From Alentia gelatinosa (Eukaryota; Annelida; Polychaeta; Phyllodocida; Polynoidae): a stretch of DNA of 64,000 nucleotides. The position numbers and the translations under genes are program-made. Positions within the stretch are counted from its first letter, which is position 1. Each line of letters opens with the position of its first letter. Below are positions 23,205 to 34,560 of the stretch, piece by piece. The notes under the pieces were generated by a model that was not told the DNA's origin, made no database searches, and saw only the letters and a program-made list of their open reading frames with translations. The stretch covers positions 177,763,263-177,827,262 of the forward strand of contig OX465579.1 of the NCBI GenBank assembly GCA_950022655.1, read 5' to 3'.

Positions 23205-23750
23205 TTTTATGTGTGCGGGGAGAGAGTAAGAGAGAGAGGGAGAGAGAGAAAAGGAGAGAAGGCGAGAGGGAAAGAAAGAGGAGAGCGAGGGACAGAGAAG
23301 GAGGGAGAGAAGGGGGAGAGAGGGAGAGAGAGAGAGGGAGGGAAGCAGAGAGAGAGGGAGGGAGGGAGGGAGGGAGAGAGGTAGAGAAAGAGGGAGGGAG
23401 AGAGAGAGGGAGAGAGAAGGAGAGAGAGATTGAGGGAGGGAGAGGGATAGGGAGAGAGAGAGACAGGGAGAGAGGCAGAGGGAGAGAGAAGGGGGAGAGA
23501 GGGAGAGAGAAGGAGAGAGAGATTGAGGGAGGGAGAGGGATAGGGAGAGAGAGAGACAGGGAGAGAGGCAGAGAGAGAGGGAGAGAAGGGGAGAGAGAGA
23601 AAGGGGAAAGCGAGGGACAGAGAAGGAGGGAGAGAAGGGGGAGAGAGGGAGGGAGGGAGAGACAGGGGGAGAGGGAGGGAGAGGGGGAGAGATGGAGAAA
23701 GAGAGAGACGGAGAGAGACGGAGAGAGACAGAGACAGGGGAGGGAGGTTC
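23205..23750. repeat. GA-rich purine tract with internal duplications
   Basis: About 540 bp of G/A on the plus strand (GAGAGAGAGGGAGGGAG). It includes a duplicated block (AGAGAGATTGAGGGAGGGAG at about 23420 and 23515). Frames of up to 286 codons reading through it are low-complexity artefacts. Confidence 0.95.
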
Positions 23751-24477
23751 CACTGAGTGGCCAATCACAAAACGACGTGTCAGGTGGTGGAGGGTGACTG
23801 ACAGGATCTCCTCATGTACTGGGATTAAAAAGCGTGATGGCAGAGCCGCTAGAGAAGACCAGGGGGAGGGGCGGGGGTGAGAGCAAACATCCCACTTCAA
23901 TGACAGAGTATACGATGAATACCCAGCCTGAAAAACCATGAAAAAAACGAGAAGAAAAAAAAACATGATCGCAAATGAGAGCAAGGAGGGTACGTCGGTT
24001 ATTGTGGGTTCTGCCAAGTCTGCAGTGTCCAACAGAAATCTCCACACACAGACATTTTTAGATAATATTTACAATTCAGATTTAGTATGACAGTACTCTC
24101 CCAGCTGAGTCTACGACTGCACTCCTCCTGTCCCTTTTAGCCAGCTTGATAAAATATTTCTTTTCTCTCTCTCCAACCTTCTCAATGCAAACTTGACGCT
24201 ACGTAACCTAAATACGATTATGACGCCTCGCCCGCGCAAAACCTGTTTCCGTTGCTATATATATGGACTATTTTTATCTAAAACACAGGAGCGTCTAAAG
24301 ACGGGAGACGGATATTTATAGCGAGTTCATGAGACGACTGGAAGTACACCAGGAGAATTGAGCATTAAGACATCTAAGAATTTATTAGTGCATCAAATGA
24401 AAAGGTCAACATGGGAGTCGGCCCTATGCGTGTTTCATAGTCGTGAAATACTGTTTCACTTATCTCTCACTTATGTC

Positions 24478-25115
24478 CCTCCACCCCCTACTCTGTCTCC
24501 CCCTCTGTCTCTCCCCTCTGTCTCTGTCTCCCTCTCCCCTCTGTCTCTATCTCTTTCGCCCTCTGTCTCTGTCTCCCCTCTGTCTCTGTCTCTGTCTTCC
24601 TCTCTCCACTTTCCTCTGTCTCTGTCTCCCTCTCCCCCTTTTCTTCTCTCTCCCCTCTTCCTTCTATCTCCCTCTCTTCTCTTTCCTCTGTCTCTGTCTC
24701 CCTCTCCCCTTTTTCTTCTCTTTCTCTCCCCTCTTCCCTCCGTCTCCCTATCTTCTCTTTCCTCTGTCTCTGTCTCCCTCTCCCCCTTTTCTTCTCTCTC
24801 CCCTCTTCCCTCCGTCTCCCTATCTTCTCTTTCCTCTGTCTCTGTCTCCCTCTCCCCCTTTTCTTCTCTCTCCCCTCTTCCCTCCGTCTCCCTATCTTCT
24901 CTTTCCTCTGTCTCTGTCTCCCTCTCCCCCTTTTCTTCTCTCTCCCCTCTTCCCTCCGTCTCCCTATCTTCTCTTTCCTCTGTCTCTGTCTCCCTCTCCC
25001 CTTTTGCTTCTCTCTCTCTCCCATCCTCCCTCTATCTCCCTCTCCCCTCTGTCTCTGTCTCCCTTCTCCCTTCTTTCATCTGTCTGCCCCTTTTTCTCCC
25101 TCACCTCTCTTTCCC

Positions 25116-25146
<31 letters not shown>

Positions 25147-25335
25147 CCTCTTACTTTCCCCCTCTCTCTGGCCCCTTTCTCCCCTTGCTGTCTCCTCTCC
25201 CCTCTATCTCTCTCCCCTGCCCCCTTTCTCCTCTCTTTACTTTACATTCTCCGTCTCTTTTTGCATGCACAAGTGTCTCTCTCGTCTCATCCTCTATCTC
25301 TGTCCCCCTTTCTCCCACCGCCCCTTTTTACAGCA
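24478..25335. repeat. CT-rich pyrimidine tract with higher-order repeats
   Basis: Pyrimidine-rich on the plus strand, opposite in polarity to the purine tract 730 bp upstream. A higher-order unit of about 85 bp (CTTTCCTCTGTCTCTGTCTC ... TCCGTCTCCCTATCTT) is repeated at least four times between 24660 and 25000. The Ser/Leu/Pro frames are artefacts. Confidence 0.93.
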
Positions 25336-25484
25336 CCATACATACAAGCACACCATAAACTAACAAGGAACTGTATTGAATTCCGTAGCCGTTGAAAATA
25401 TGCCATGAGTTTTGGTTGCAAAGTAATCTCATTAGGCGAAGCCCGAGTGAGATTAAGTAGCAAACCAAAATGAATGTGCTTCAA

Positions 25485-25650
25485 CTTTCATCTCATCCAT
25501 ATTACTGACTAATTGGCTGACGTTTGTGATATCATCACCCATTGGGTACTCTCTATTATAATACTCAATGGATGTTGAGTACGGGTTCCCGATATTAAGT
25601 CTATGGGGTAGAACATACCAGGAGTGAGACAAACAATATGACCCTGAATG
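25485..25650 (-). mobile_element. Degenerate family C copy
   Basis: Contains GATATTAAGTCTATGGGG and ATTGGGTACTCTCTATTATA, similar in order to the TTAAGCCTATGG core of family C. The match is weak. Confidence 0.4.
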
Positions 25651-26679
25651 CAGGATACTCTCCAATCTGAACAAAAGTAGTCCGGTTTTCACGACGCCCA
25701 ACTTAATGGGATACAAGAAAAAGAAAAAAAGAGAAGATTGCGTATTGAGTAAATAGGTCCCATTTTCCGGGTGGCCCCCGTAATGGTGTGCCCCCCTAGC
25801 CGGGTTACACTGTATACACACATGCATATAACATTATATAGGCCTACTTAGGTCTAGATCAAATTGTATCGAATGTCGTCTGCTTTTAGCAAACAGAGAC
25901 AAACCACTGAGCGGGCTCAGCCTGTGTTTGAACCCTTCTCAATGAAAAGACTGAGACCAGAGCTCGCAGTTCCGTTGAACAGGATATTTCTTTGTTGCGT
26001 GTGGGACGATGTGTTTGAACAGTCGATCTGCCATCGTTAGTTACATATTTATCGAGGCTTACTGCCAGCTTCTGTGCCTTTCACACAAACCCATCGCTTG
26101 GGAATTCTTCCATGTGAATTGTTCTGCAAATGTGTGAATATCTCTGGAGGTATGCTTCAAGAGAGGATGGGGATTGTTAGAGGTTTCTGATACCTTGGTA
26201 GGAGTGGGGGAAAAGCAGACTAACAAACAACTAACAAACAAAAGTAGGTAAACCCAAGTTTTGTCTAAGTTTTAACCTCAGGAGAGAAGCAGTAAGGATG
26301 CACACACCTCGCAAGAGATCATTCTGAGCTCTCAATAGACCTTAATATACATATGTATATCTCAGGATATCTTCTCACAGAACATTATCTCACCCCTGGT
26401 ACAGATTTAGCCATAGGAATGACATAGAAAGAAATACTCATAGATGCTAGACAGACAAGACCAGAGATTGTTCAGAGCTCTCAATAAACCGCAATATATA
26501 CACAGGTGTCTAAACTGTCTCAGAACATGTTCTCACAGGGAAATCTTTGCTAATTTGGCAGTTAATTATCATTTTTTTAAATTAGCATTTCTGGTCAACA
26601 TACCAGACCTTCCAATGGTAGTATAGGTGCTAGTTGTGATAAAAAAAACCAGTATAGTATGTAGTTATATAGAACGTCC

Positions 26680-27005
26680 TGACCAATGCTGTACAAGCCA
26701 TAAAACGAGATGCTAATTTACGGTTCGTACGGAACGAGGCATTTATGCCGAGTTCCGTACAAATCGTAAATTATCATCGAGTTTTGTAGCTTGTACAAGC
26801 ATGGTTGGACGTTATATATTTACTATATACCCGAAATTTAAAAGAAAAATTAATTTGCTTAGCAACCAAAATTGTAATAAACGTGTGTGGGAAGGTAGTC
26901 CGTATTTTGGTGTACGGACAAGTGGTCCGTACAGTATTTTTACGTCATATGCCGAAACGGTGCGTATTTACAGTAAAAACGGCATGGGTATATAGTAAAT
27001 TGAAT
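26680..27005. mobile_element. Family H snap-back MITE
   Basis: The hairpin pairs GACCAATGCTGTACAAGC with GCTTGTACAAGCATGGTTGG, and TAATTTACGGTTCGTACGGA with TCCGTACAAATCGTAAATTA. A tail, GGTGCGTATTTACAGT...GGCATGGGTATATAGT, recurs inverted at 57845-57890. Partial arms recur at 49975-50040. Confidence 0.72.
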
Positions 27006-27290
27006 AATTAAATGTATAATATCAATACTATAACAATTTCAACAGTAAAAGTGATGTGCAGTGATGTAGATGAATGGTGACAAGTTGGCTGCTCACATAA
27101 GTTCTCAAGGAAACCATATTTATTTTAGTTCTCGCTTAAATGATGCCACACTTTTTTGCGTTCCCCATCTAACACGTCCCAAATCCTTTTCCCTCTATAG
27201 GCAGACGAGTGTTCATATTTTGCACTTCGATGTCTATATTCTTCCAAGTTATTTTCTTGGTTCGTCCTCGTATTCCGTGGTAGATCTTCT

Positions 27291-27951
27291 CAGTGGCGTC
27301 AGAATAGGGGAGGGGCAGGGGGGGGGGGGGCGACTGCCCCCCCACTTTTTTGCTAGCCCAAAAAAGTCAGCAGCTTAAAATTTTACTCAAACGTGTGTAA
27401 AACCTGTCTTGACTTTTTACCATGGAAAAGTGTCAAAGTCTGACTTTCTAGTGTGCAATGATGGCTAAGCCCTGACTTTTCAACATGGAAAAGTGTCTAA
27501 GTCTGACTCTTTAGCATGCAATAATGGCTAGGTCTTGACTTTTCACCGTGGAAAAGTGTCAAAGTCTGACCATTTAGCATGCAATGATGGCTAAGCCCTG
27601 ACTCTTCAACATGGAAAAGTGTCTAAGTCTGACTCTTTAGCATGCAATAATGGCTAAGCCCTGACTCTTCAAAGTGGAAAAGTGTCAAAGTCTGACTCTT
27701 TAGCGTGCAATGATGGCTAGGTCCTGACTTTTCACCGTGGAAAAGTGTCAAAGTCTGACCATTTAGCGTGCAGTGATGGCTAGGTCCTGACTTTTCACTG
27801 TGAAAAAGTGTCAAAGTCTGACTTTTCACAGACTTTTCGCAGATTCACAGTAAATCCAGAGGAACAGGCAAATGTCTGATTTCATACCAAGAAAAAAGTC
27901 AGAAATTTTTCAGTTCGCCCCCCCACTTTCAAAACGTTTTGACGCCCCTGA
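27291..27951. mobile_element. hAT-like MITE housing a 63-bp array
   Basis: The left end is CAGTGGCGTCAGAATAGG with a G-run and CCCCCCCAC. The right end, read inward, is CAGGGGCGTCAAAACG with GTGGGGGGGCG. The flanks GATCTTCT and AGTCTTTT may be an eroded 8-bp duplication. Inside, AAGTCTGAC starts at 27436, 27499, 27562, 27625, 27688, 27751 and 27814: seven units at exactly 63 bp (containing GGAAAAGTGTCAAAGTCTGA and GCAATGATGGCTA). Confidence 0.78.
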
Positions 27952-28309
27952 GTCTTTTATATACTCCAACTTCCTCGATTTCTTCTACATCACCTTCGCA
28001 ATTTGATAACGTCAGCGTATTTCCAGTACAGTTTAAATGTACAACTAGGAGCAAACGATTCATCATTGATGAATGAGAACAAATTCTGCCTGGCAGCCTC
28101 GGGCTGTGTTTTGCAGCATCTGGATGCATCTTGCGGGAGCGTACTAAATCTTCCTAGATCATTACCACTGTGTGTGGAGCCCCTATTATCGCTCACTGCA
28201 GGCTCTTCACCGCAGCAATCCAACCAGACATACTCGCATAATCCATCCCGACCTAGCGAGTCAACAAATCGGCTTAGATCGTGCGTCCTGGTGGTGTTAA
28301 CACTTTACT

Positions 28310-28985
28310 AAGAGTATTTCAATCTCTAGTGATTGGTCATTGTCAGCTGGGCATGCCTCTGAGACACTGGCACTCTGCTCCTTTCCCAATGTCACAGTGC
28401 CAGCACTCAGATGGTGATGGTGTTTTTTTGCAGCGGGCTCAAAGTCTATGTAACCACTCCAACCTTTAGGGAGCATATATGAGTGTGTGGACCATGTTAA
28501 ACAAGCTCAAACTCAATGTGACCACCCTAACCTTTAGGCAGCGTATATATGTGCATGTGGCCCATGCTCAACAAGCTCAAAGTCTGTGTGACCACTCTAA
28601 CCTTTAGGCAGTGTATATGAGCATATGTCCTACACTCAACAAGCTCAAAGTCTATGTGACCACCCTAACCTTTATGCAGCGTAAATGAGCATGTTGCCCA
28701 TGCTCAACAAGGTCAAAGTCTGTGTGACCACTCTAACCTTTAGGCAGTGTATATATGATCATGTGGCCCATGATCAACAAGGTCAAAGTCTATGTGACCA
28801 TTCTAACCTTTAGGCAGCGTATATGAGCGTGTGGCCCACACTTAACAAGCTCAAAGTCTATGTGACCACTCTAACCTTTAGACAGCATATATGAGCATGT
28901 TGCCCACACTTAACAAGCTCAAAGTCTATATGACCACCCTAACCTTTATGCAGCGTATATGAGCATGTTGCCCATGCTCAACAAG
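28310..28985. repeat. Family K repeat with a 68-70 bp array
   Basis: 28310-28450 matches family K (GTGATTGGTCATTGTCAGCT, GCATGCCTCTGAGACACTGG). It runs into about eight units of 68-70 bp with CTCAAAGTCTATGTGACCAC and CTAACCTTTAGGCAG. AACCTTTA occurs at 28461, 28529, 28599 and 28667 and continues to about 28950. Confidence 0.8.
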
Positions 28986-29211
28986 AGAAACATGAGGTTG
29001 TTGGTTCTGGCGCATACCACAGATCACCACGGGTTATTTTCTCCCTACTTTGTGCCTGATTCTGTCTGGGTGCACAGTCATAGTGCACCTGAGGTCGGGG
29101 TATCTATAGGCATATCTTAACCACGTTAAGGGTGGGTTACAAAAGAGGTTAATTAGATTTAACAAGCAGCCATTCAGATGAACATCTATAAATATGGACG
29201 TACGGGCCATG

Positions 29212-29418
29212 TAGGTCGAGACACACCAAGCGGGAAATGGAGCGATTTCCGGAATCGTGAGCTATTATTTTATATTTCACCTGATTATTGTTTCAAAGAC
29301 ACTAAATTATCGATGGGAGATATTACAATGAACTAATATCTCACATACACGCCATTTTGTGTTAGCGGTTCCAGAAATCACTGCCGTTACTCGCTTGGTG
29401 TGTCCCCGGTTTAGCTGT
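29212..29418. mobile_element. Family M MITE with GACACACC ends
   Basis: The left end, GAGACACACCAAGCGGGAAA, and the right end, TACTCGCTTGGTGTGTCC, are inverted. The interior includes ATTTCACCTGATTATTG and GCCATTTTGTGTTAGCGG. The related copy at 37945-38175 is inserted in a family L element. Confidence 0.75.
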
Positions 29419-29564
29419 TCTCTCTAAACAGACGGGGAGTTTGTGGAGTAATTAAATTCGCCATGAAATGGCAGTCTCATTAACAAGTCTCATTAACAAG
29501 TCTCAAGCAACAGCAACAGCTACACGCCCTGTGTCATATTCAAAATAACATGTCCGTTAATTAG

Positions 29565-29960
29565 TAGAAACTGAACGAGAGTTAAACTTGTCAGTGTTTA
29601 TGCCACGACGGGAAGGTCGTGTATCACTACGCGAAGCGTTAGCTGAGTGTAGTGAGGAGCAGATCTGACAAGAGAGGCATAGACACTGACAAGTCTAACT
29701 CGAGTTCGGTTTCGTATTTATCCTACCCCGTCTCTACCCTTTTGGATTACTAAAATATAAATATCGATTGAAAGACCAACCGAAGTCCAACCAGAACTTT
29801 TGAGTCCAACCAGAACTCTTTTTCGGAGCAGCTCACAATCTGGTCGCTGATTGGTCGATTTTTTTATGCCCCTAGAGGCAAAAATCGCACTTTATGTCAT
29901 GGCATGCCGCATAAAATTTGCCTATGTTATGTCTATGGACCGTTTTTATTAGGGGTAGGA
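29565..29960. mobile_element. Family D snap-back MITE
   Basis: The hairpin pairs CTGAACGAGAGTTAAACTTG with GACAAGTCTAACTCGAGTTC, and AGTGTTTATGCCACGACGGG with GAGGCATAGACACT. The loop is GTATCACTACGCGAAGCG. The downstream TATCCTACCCCGTCTC and the final GGGGTAGGATAATCA (about 29950) are terminal motifs. The related copy is 44905-45285. Confidence 0.75.
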
Positions 29961-29974
29961 TAATCATCTATGTA

Positions 29975-30700
29975 GTATATAAAGTCGCCATTAAGAATGT
30001 ATGGAGACTCAGTAGACCACGACCCATTGTATAAAACCTGTCAGATACCATAACTGTGGTATACGGAATCAAACCTGTGGTATACGGCCTCAAAACCATG
30101 GTATACGGGAAAAATAGACCCTTTTGCTATAGAGCAAAGAAATAGTCCCTATTGTTATACCATTTGATATGGCAACTACTGGGTTTAATTTATTCGAAAA
30201 GATGGATAATAAATACAACAAACGATGATTTTGTGGACAGGCGGCCGTAAACCACGAGGGGTTGATGCGTAGTAATACACGAGCGCTAGCGAGTGTGTTA
30301 AGACATCAACCTCGAGTATTGTCTGTGTGTATCGTACACAAAGTCGCCGTTGAGAATGTATGGGGACTCAGTAAACCACTACACATTGTTTAAAAACTGT
30401 CAGATACCTCAACCATGATATTCGGATTCAAATCCGTGGTATACATCCGCAAAGCTATTGTATTCAGGAAAATAGTCCCTTTGTGCTACAGGGTAAGAAA
30501 ATAGTCCCTGATGATATACCCTTTAATATGACAATTCCTGGGTTTGAATCATTTGAGAAAATCGATAATGAATTCAACAAACGATGGTTTTGTAGAGAGA
30601 CAGCTCTGTAAACCGCTCGTGTATTACGACACGTCCACCTCTCGCGGTTTACAACCACCTTTCCACAAAACCCTCGATTATTGTCTATATATTCACTTTC
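29975..30700. mobile_element. Two tandem copies of family A
   Basis: Copy 1 begins about 29975 (AAGTCGCCATTAAGAATGTA) and copy 2 about 30335 (AAAGTCGCCGTTGAGAATGT). Each carries GACTCAGTA, TGTCAGATACC, CTGTGGTATACGG and a palindromic right part with TCTGTAAACC...GGTTTAC. Copies elsewhere: 50045-50350, 50460-50665 and, inverted, 58395-58705. Confidence 0.78.
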
Positions 30701-30734
30701 CTATCTTGCCAGGAATGTCTAGTTTGGGAGGCAT

Positions 30735-30972
30735 TTAAGTGGGATTCACACGGTGGGATTCATGTACCTCACAGGGTTTTTTTTCTAAATCCTGCTGAGA
30801 TTCTGTACTCGAAATCATTTTTTTGGTCTAAATTGTATGGTTCCTTTTCCCTGAGACATATTTTTCTCCCGTTATTCTTGTCGCCATTTACCCCTAAAAA
30901 GGAACAGAATCTCATGAGACTTTGAACCCTGCGAGGTACTTGAATCCCACCGTGTGAATCCCACTTTATATA
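30735..30972. mobile_element. Family N MITE, compact copy
   Basis: The ends are AAGTGGGATTCACACGGTGG and CACCGTGTGAATCCCACTT, perfect inverted repeats of about 19 bp. GGATTCATGTACCTCACAGG and CCTGCGAGGTACTTGAATCC extend the pairing. There is no internal array, so this shows the unexpanded state of 18628-19292. Confidence 0.85.
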
Positions 30973-31298
30973 TAGATCCATTTAAGAGGAATATGCATGC
31001 TGCACATATCTCCTGGGAGGCGGTGGTTAATGTAATATGCTCTGATCCCTGAAACAGGCTATTTAAGTCCTATGTAGGACAATAGGTGAGGCCACATTTA
31101 GCAGCAGATCACAAACAACAGGGAATTTGCAGTCACGAGGCAATGCGTATACCATCGGTAAACGTCTGTATGTGTGAAATGTAACGGGCTTTGTGAGAAA
31201 CGAATTGCTTTTTGAAAAAAAGGTTAGCACCAATAGAGGATGTTTACTTCTATCCCAAAGTGCTTCACTTGATCTAGCATATTCGTAAATACAAACGC

Positions 31299-31500
31299 AG
31301 TGTGTTAACTATAATGCCACATAAGTGGTGCAGTGTGTTAACTGTAATGCCACATAAGTGGTGCAGTGTGTTAACTGCAATGCCACGTAAGTGGTGCAGT
31401 GTGTTAACTGCAATGCCACATAAGTGGTGCAGTGTATTAACTGCAATGCCACGTAAGTGGTGCAGTGTGTTAACTGCAATGCCACATAAGTGGTGCAGTG
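31299..31500. repeat. 33-bp minisatellite, left part (six units)
   Basis: The unit is CAGTGTGTTAACTGCAATGC followed by CACATAAGTGGTG. The array is interrupted at 31501 by the poly(A) end of a retrotransposon and resumes at 33474. Because 33 is divisible by three, all frames stay open; the frames are not genes. Confidence 0.93.
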
Positions 31501-32019
31501 TTTTTTTTTTATTCATCAAAACAACAGTTCTGCATACGCAATTCTTCCACTGTGTTGTACATGAACACATCGTCAATTAAAATTATGATGAGTGATGATG
31601 ATGATTTCTGGTCCATATACCATAATCTTAGCTCATCTAAATAAAGCAAAACTTTGAACATTGTGTTACTTCCAGTCAAATTTCGAGTACACATGCTTAA
31701 TACATATTTTGAACTCCTTGATATTTACAGCTCTTTGTTCCGATGCACTTAACCGTGACCAAAGTTGATATCCTCTAAACATAGGTGACCTTTGGTACAG
31801 ACTAGATTGTGCGACAGGCATAACAAACTTCAAGTTATTGGTGCTTCTAGTAACTCTTGTACTTTCTTCAAGTAGTTCTCTCTGTTTCGATCCACCGCTA
31901 GTTCCTTGTGCAGGTCATCAGTACTTGTTCTTTCCCATCTTTTGTACTTGACTATTCTCAGGGACCTATTTTGCACAACTTGCAGTGAGTCAATGTCCTT
32001 TTTAGAGCGTGCTTGCACT

Positions 32020-32420
32020 CACTAAATACATCATCTAGAGGTTAGAGTCAGGGTTAGAGTCAGAGTTAGGGTGGTCACATTGAACTTTCAGTGTGCTTCC
32101 AGAAAGCTATCACTTCACTATCTGTGTGCTGTTCACTGTGATAGTGAGAACAGAGCAGGGAGCCAGTGTCTCAGGGTCTTAGAGGTGTGCCCAGCTGACC
32201 ATGACCAATCACTCAAGACCGAAATACCTCATTGACCCACTGTTGCTTGCTATGTTTTGATCCTAGACTCAGGCAGTTAGAGAAATAACAAGTTGACTGG
32301 GTGCAGGTGGGTTACAGAAAACTATCCATAGGCTAAATCTGACACAAACCTTTGAATTGTTATTCATTTATAATAGCACGCTCATTCATCTGTGATGAAC
32401 ATACTTTTGGCTCCTAGTTT
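32020..32420 (-). mobile_element. Family K repeat inserted in the retrotransposon
   Basis: It separates LEYCSYLADS from ARSKKDIDSLQ in the reverse-transcriptase frame. It matches 34310-34560 in reverse (GACCATGACCAATCACTC; GATCCTAGACTCAG; CAAGTTGACTGG) and 45440-45800 and 47665-47850 in parts (TCATCTAGAGGTTAGA). Confidence 0.75.
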
Positions 32421-32676
32421 GTGGTACTGTCGGCAAGGTAACTACAATACTCTAATATTGGACAGATAACTACTTTATATATCTGGAGTGCTACTTCTTT
32501 GGATATACTCCTTCGGATTTTCATTAGTTTAAATATTCGAGCGTTACAGCTTTTTAACTGGTTTCGGATATGCTCACGGAAATTGAATGCACCATCGATT
32601 ACAACTCCTAGATAATTGTAACTTTTAACCTCTGTTAGTTTGGTCCCCTTGCAATCCATATCTAGTTTTTTTAAAG

Positions 32677-33225
32677 TTTTTTTTTTAGTTATTTATTGCA
32701 TCTCTTGTGATACAAGTTTTTCAAATACAATTTCTGTGACATCAATTACAGGGATACATCGAGATATTCCAACAACAATTTAGCTTAAGGCTAGGACCGT
32801 TAGAGGTTACCTGTGATGTGATGAGATGTTACAGATATCTAACAGCCAGATAATACAAGTTATACTCTTTTACAAAAAGTTATGTATCATATACTAAAAG
32901 TCCTCAACATTATTTATCATTTTTAGTTATTTATTGCATCTCTTGTGATGCAAGTTTTTTCAGATACAATTTCTGTGACATCAATTACAGGAATACATCG
33001 AGATATTCCAACAACAAATTAGCTTAAGGCTAGGACCGTTAGAGGTTACCTGTGATGTGATGAGATGTTACAGATATCTAACAGCCAGATAATACAAGTT
33101 ATACTCTTTTACAAAAAGTTATGTATCATATACTAAAAGTCCTCAACATTATTTATCATTTGGCAATCCTTAGGTAACGAGTTCCAAAATCGAGCCCCTC
33201 TTAGTTTAGGCAAATACAAATGCAG
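32677..33225 (-). mobile_element. Second non-LTR element, 3' end with duplicated 3' UTR
   Basis: The minus strand encodes YLPKLRGARFWNSLPKDCQM then INNVEDF and a stop, a different non-LTR C-terminus (R...FWNSLP). The 3' UTR, ending ATGCAATAAATAACTAAAA, is present twice, 248 bp apart (32685 and 32933). The outer copy ends in an A-run (T-run at 32677-32684 on the plus strand). It splits the host element between INAQKAQT and the segment containing KTLKKLD. Confidence 0.78.
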
Positions 33226-33473
33226 CTCCAGCAGGTCTGGGCTTTCTGGGCATTTATGGTCATTCCGTGCGAGTCACAACAGTCAACGACATTATTCAGC
33301 GAATTTTGCCGACAACCCTTAGCTTCTTCACCATTCATACTCGATGTATAGAGCACAAGGTCATCCGCATATTGTTCCCTACATAAGCACACATGCTGTT
33401 TACATAAATGATAAAGAATAGCGGTCCTAGGACACTACCCTGGGGTACGCCAAATTTAACATACTGTTCATAC

Positions 33474-34170
33474 TATTAACAGCAATGCCGCATAAGTGGT
33501 GCAGTGTGTTAACTGCAATGCCACATAAGTGGCGCAGTATGTTAACTGCAATGCCACATAAGTGGTGCAGTGTGTTAACTGCAATGCCACATAAGTGGTG
33601 CAGTGTATTAACTGCAATGCCACATAAGTGGTGCAGTGTATTAACTGCAATGCCACATAAGTGGTGCAGTGTGTTAACTGCAATGCCACATAAGTGTTGC
33701 AGTGTGTTAACTGCAATGCCACATAAGTGGTGCAGTGTGTTAACTGCAATGCCACATAAGTGGTGCAGTGTATTAACTGCAATGCCACATAAGTGTTGCA
33801 GTGTGTTAACTGCAATGGCACATAAGTGGTGCAGTGTGTTAACTGCAATGCCACATAAGTGGTGCAGTGTGTTAACTGCAATGCCACATAAGTGGTGCAG
33901 TGTATTGACTGCAATGCCACATAAGTGGTGCAGTGTGTTAACTGCAATGCCACATAAGTGGTGCAGTGTGTTAACTGCAATGCCACATAAGTGGTGCATT
34001 GTGTTAACTGCAATGCCACATAAGTGGTGCAGTGTATTAACTGCAATGCCACATAAGTGGTGCAGTGTGTTTACTGCAATGCCACATAAGTGGTGCAGTG
34101 TGTTAACTGCAATGCCACATAAGTGGTGCAGTGTGTCAACTGCAATGCCACATTATTAATATAAGTGGCG
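33474..34170. repeat. 33-bp minisatellite, right part (about 21 units)
   Basis: The same unit as 31299-31500, resuming with TATTAACAGCAATGCCGCAT. Joining GCAGTG (end of the left part) to TATTAA restores a normal unit. Frames of 190-224 codons on both strands (repeating MPHKWCSVLTA on plus, LHHLCGIAVNT on minus) are produced by the period of 33. Confidence 0.95.
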
Positions 34171-34309
34171 CAGTGTATTAATTAATATGTTCTGCTGGCT
34201 GACAAAACTAGGGGCAAATGGTATGTTTAATATTGATGAGTGAGAGTGCAATTGTCATATAAATGTATAACAATTAAAAGTTTTGGGTTGCATTCCGTCT
34301 ATGGATCAC

Positions 34310-34560
34310 TTCTTTAACCCACTTGCATCCAGTCAACTTGACATTTTTCAACTATCTGAGTCTAGGATCCAAACATATCAAGCACAAGAGGATACTTCGG
34401 TCTCGAGTGATTGGCCATGGTCAGCAGGGCATGCCTCTAAGACACTGTGACACTGGCTCCCTGCTCCTTTCCCAATATTACAGTAAATAGCACGCAACTA
34501 GTGAAGAGATTTTTGCAGCACACTGGGAGTCTATAAGTGACCATTCTAACCTTTAGGCAA
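34310..34560 (+). mobile_element. Family K repeat copy
   Basis: Contains CCAGTCAACTTGACATTTTT, GAGTCTAGGATCCAAACAT, GTGATTGGCCATGGTCAGCA and CATTCTAACCTTTAGGCA, in the order seen in other K copies and in reverse to 32020-32420. Confidence 0.7.

Larger units (their letters stand above)
31501..33473 (-). mobile_element. 5'-truncated non-LTR retrotransposon inserted in the 33-bp array
   Basis: Read on the minus strand from 33473, the element encodes FGVPQGSVLGPLFFIIYVNS (the conserved VPQGSVLGP reverse-transcriptase motif). After a frameshift it encodes QYADDLVLYTSS (catalytic YADD, 33360-33371), then INAQKAQT, KLTEVKSYNYLGVVIDGAF, CPILEYCSYLADS, SLQVVQNRSLRIVKYKRWE and the C-terminal MFRGYQLWSRLSASEQ...SKFDWK with TAA at 31666-31668. 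A 165-bp 3' UTR ends GATGAATAAAAAAAAAA at 31501. The 5' end is truncated just upstream of the VPQG motif. Two other elements interrupt the frame (32020-32420, 32677-33225). The motifs fit the CR1/Jockey group. It is inactive. Confidence 0.85.

Noticed and set aside
23187..25395. Frames of 150-345 codons rich in Ser-Leu-Pro or Arg-Glu
   Set aside because: Products of purine/pyrimidine tracts, open in many frames at once.
33485..34159. 190-224 codon frames in the 33-bp array, both strands
   Set aside because: The period is divisible by three, so any stop-free unit gives long frames. The peptides are perfect 11-residue repeats with no other support.
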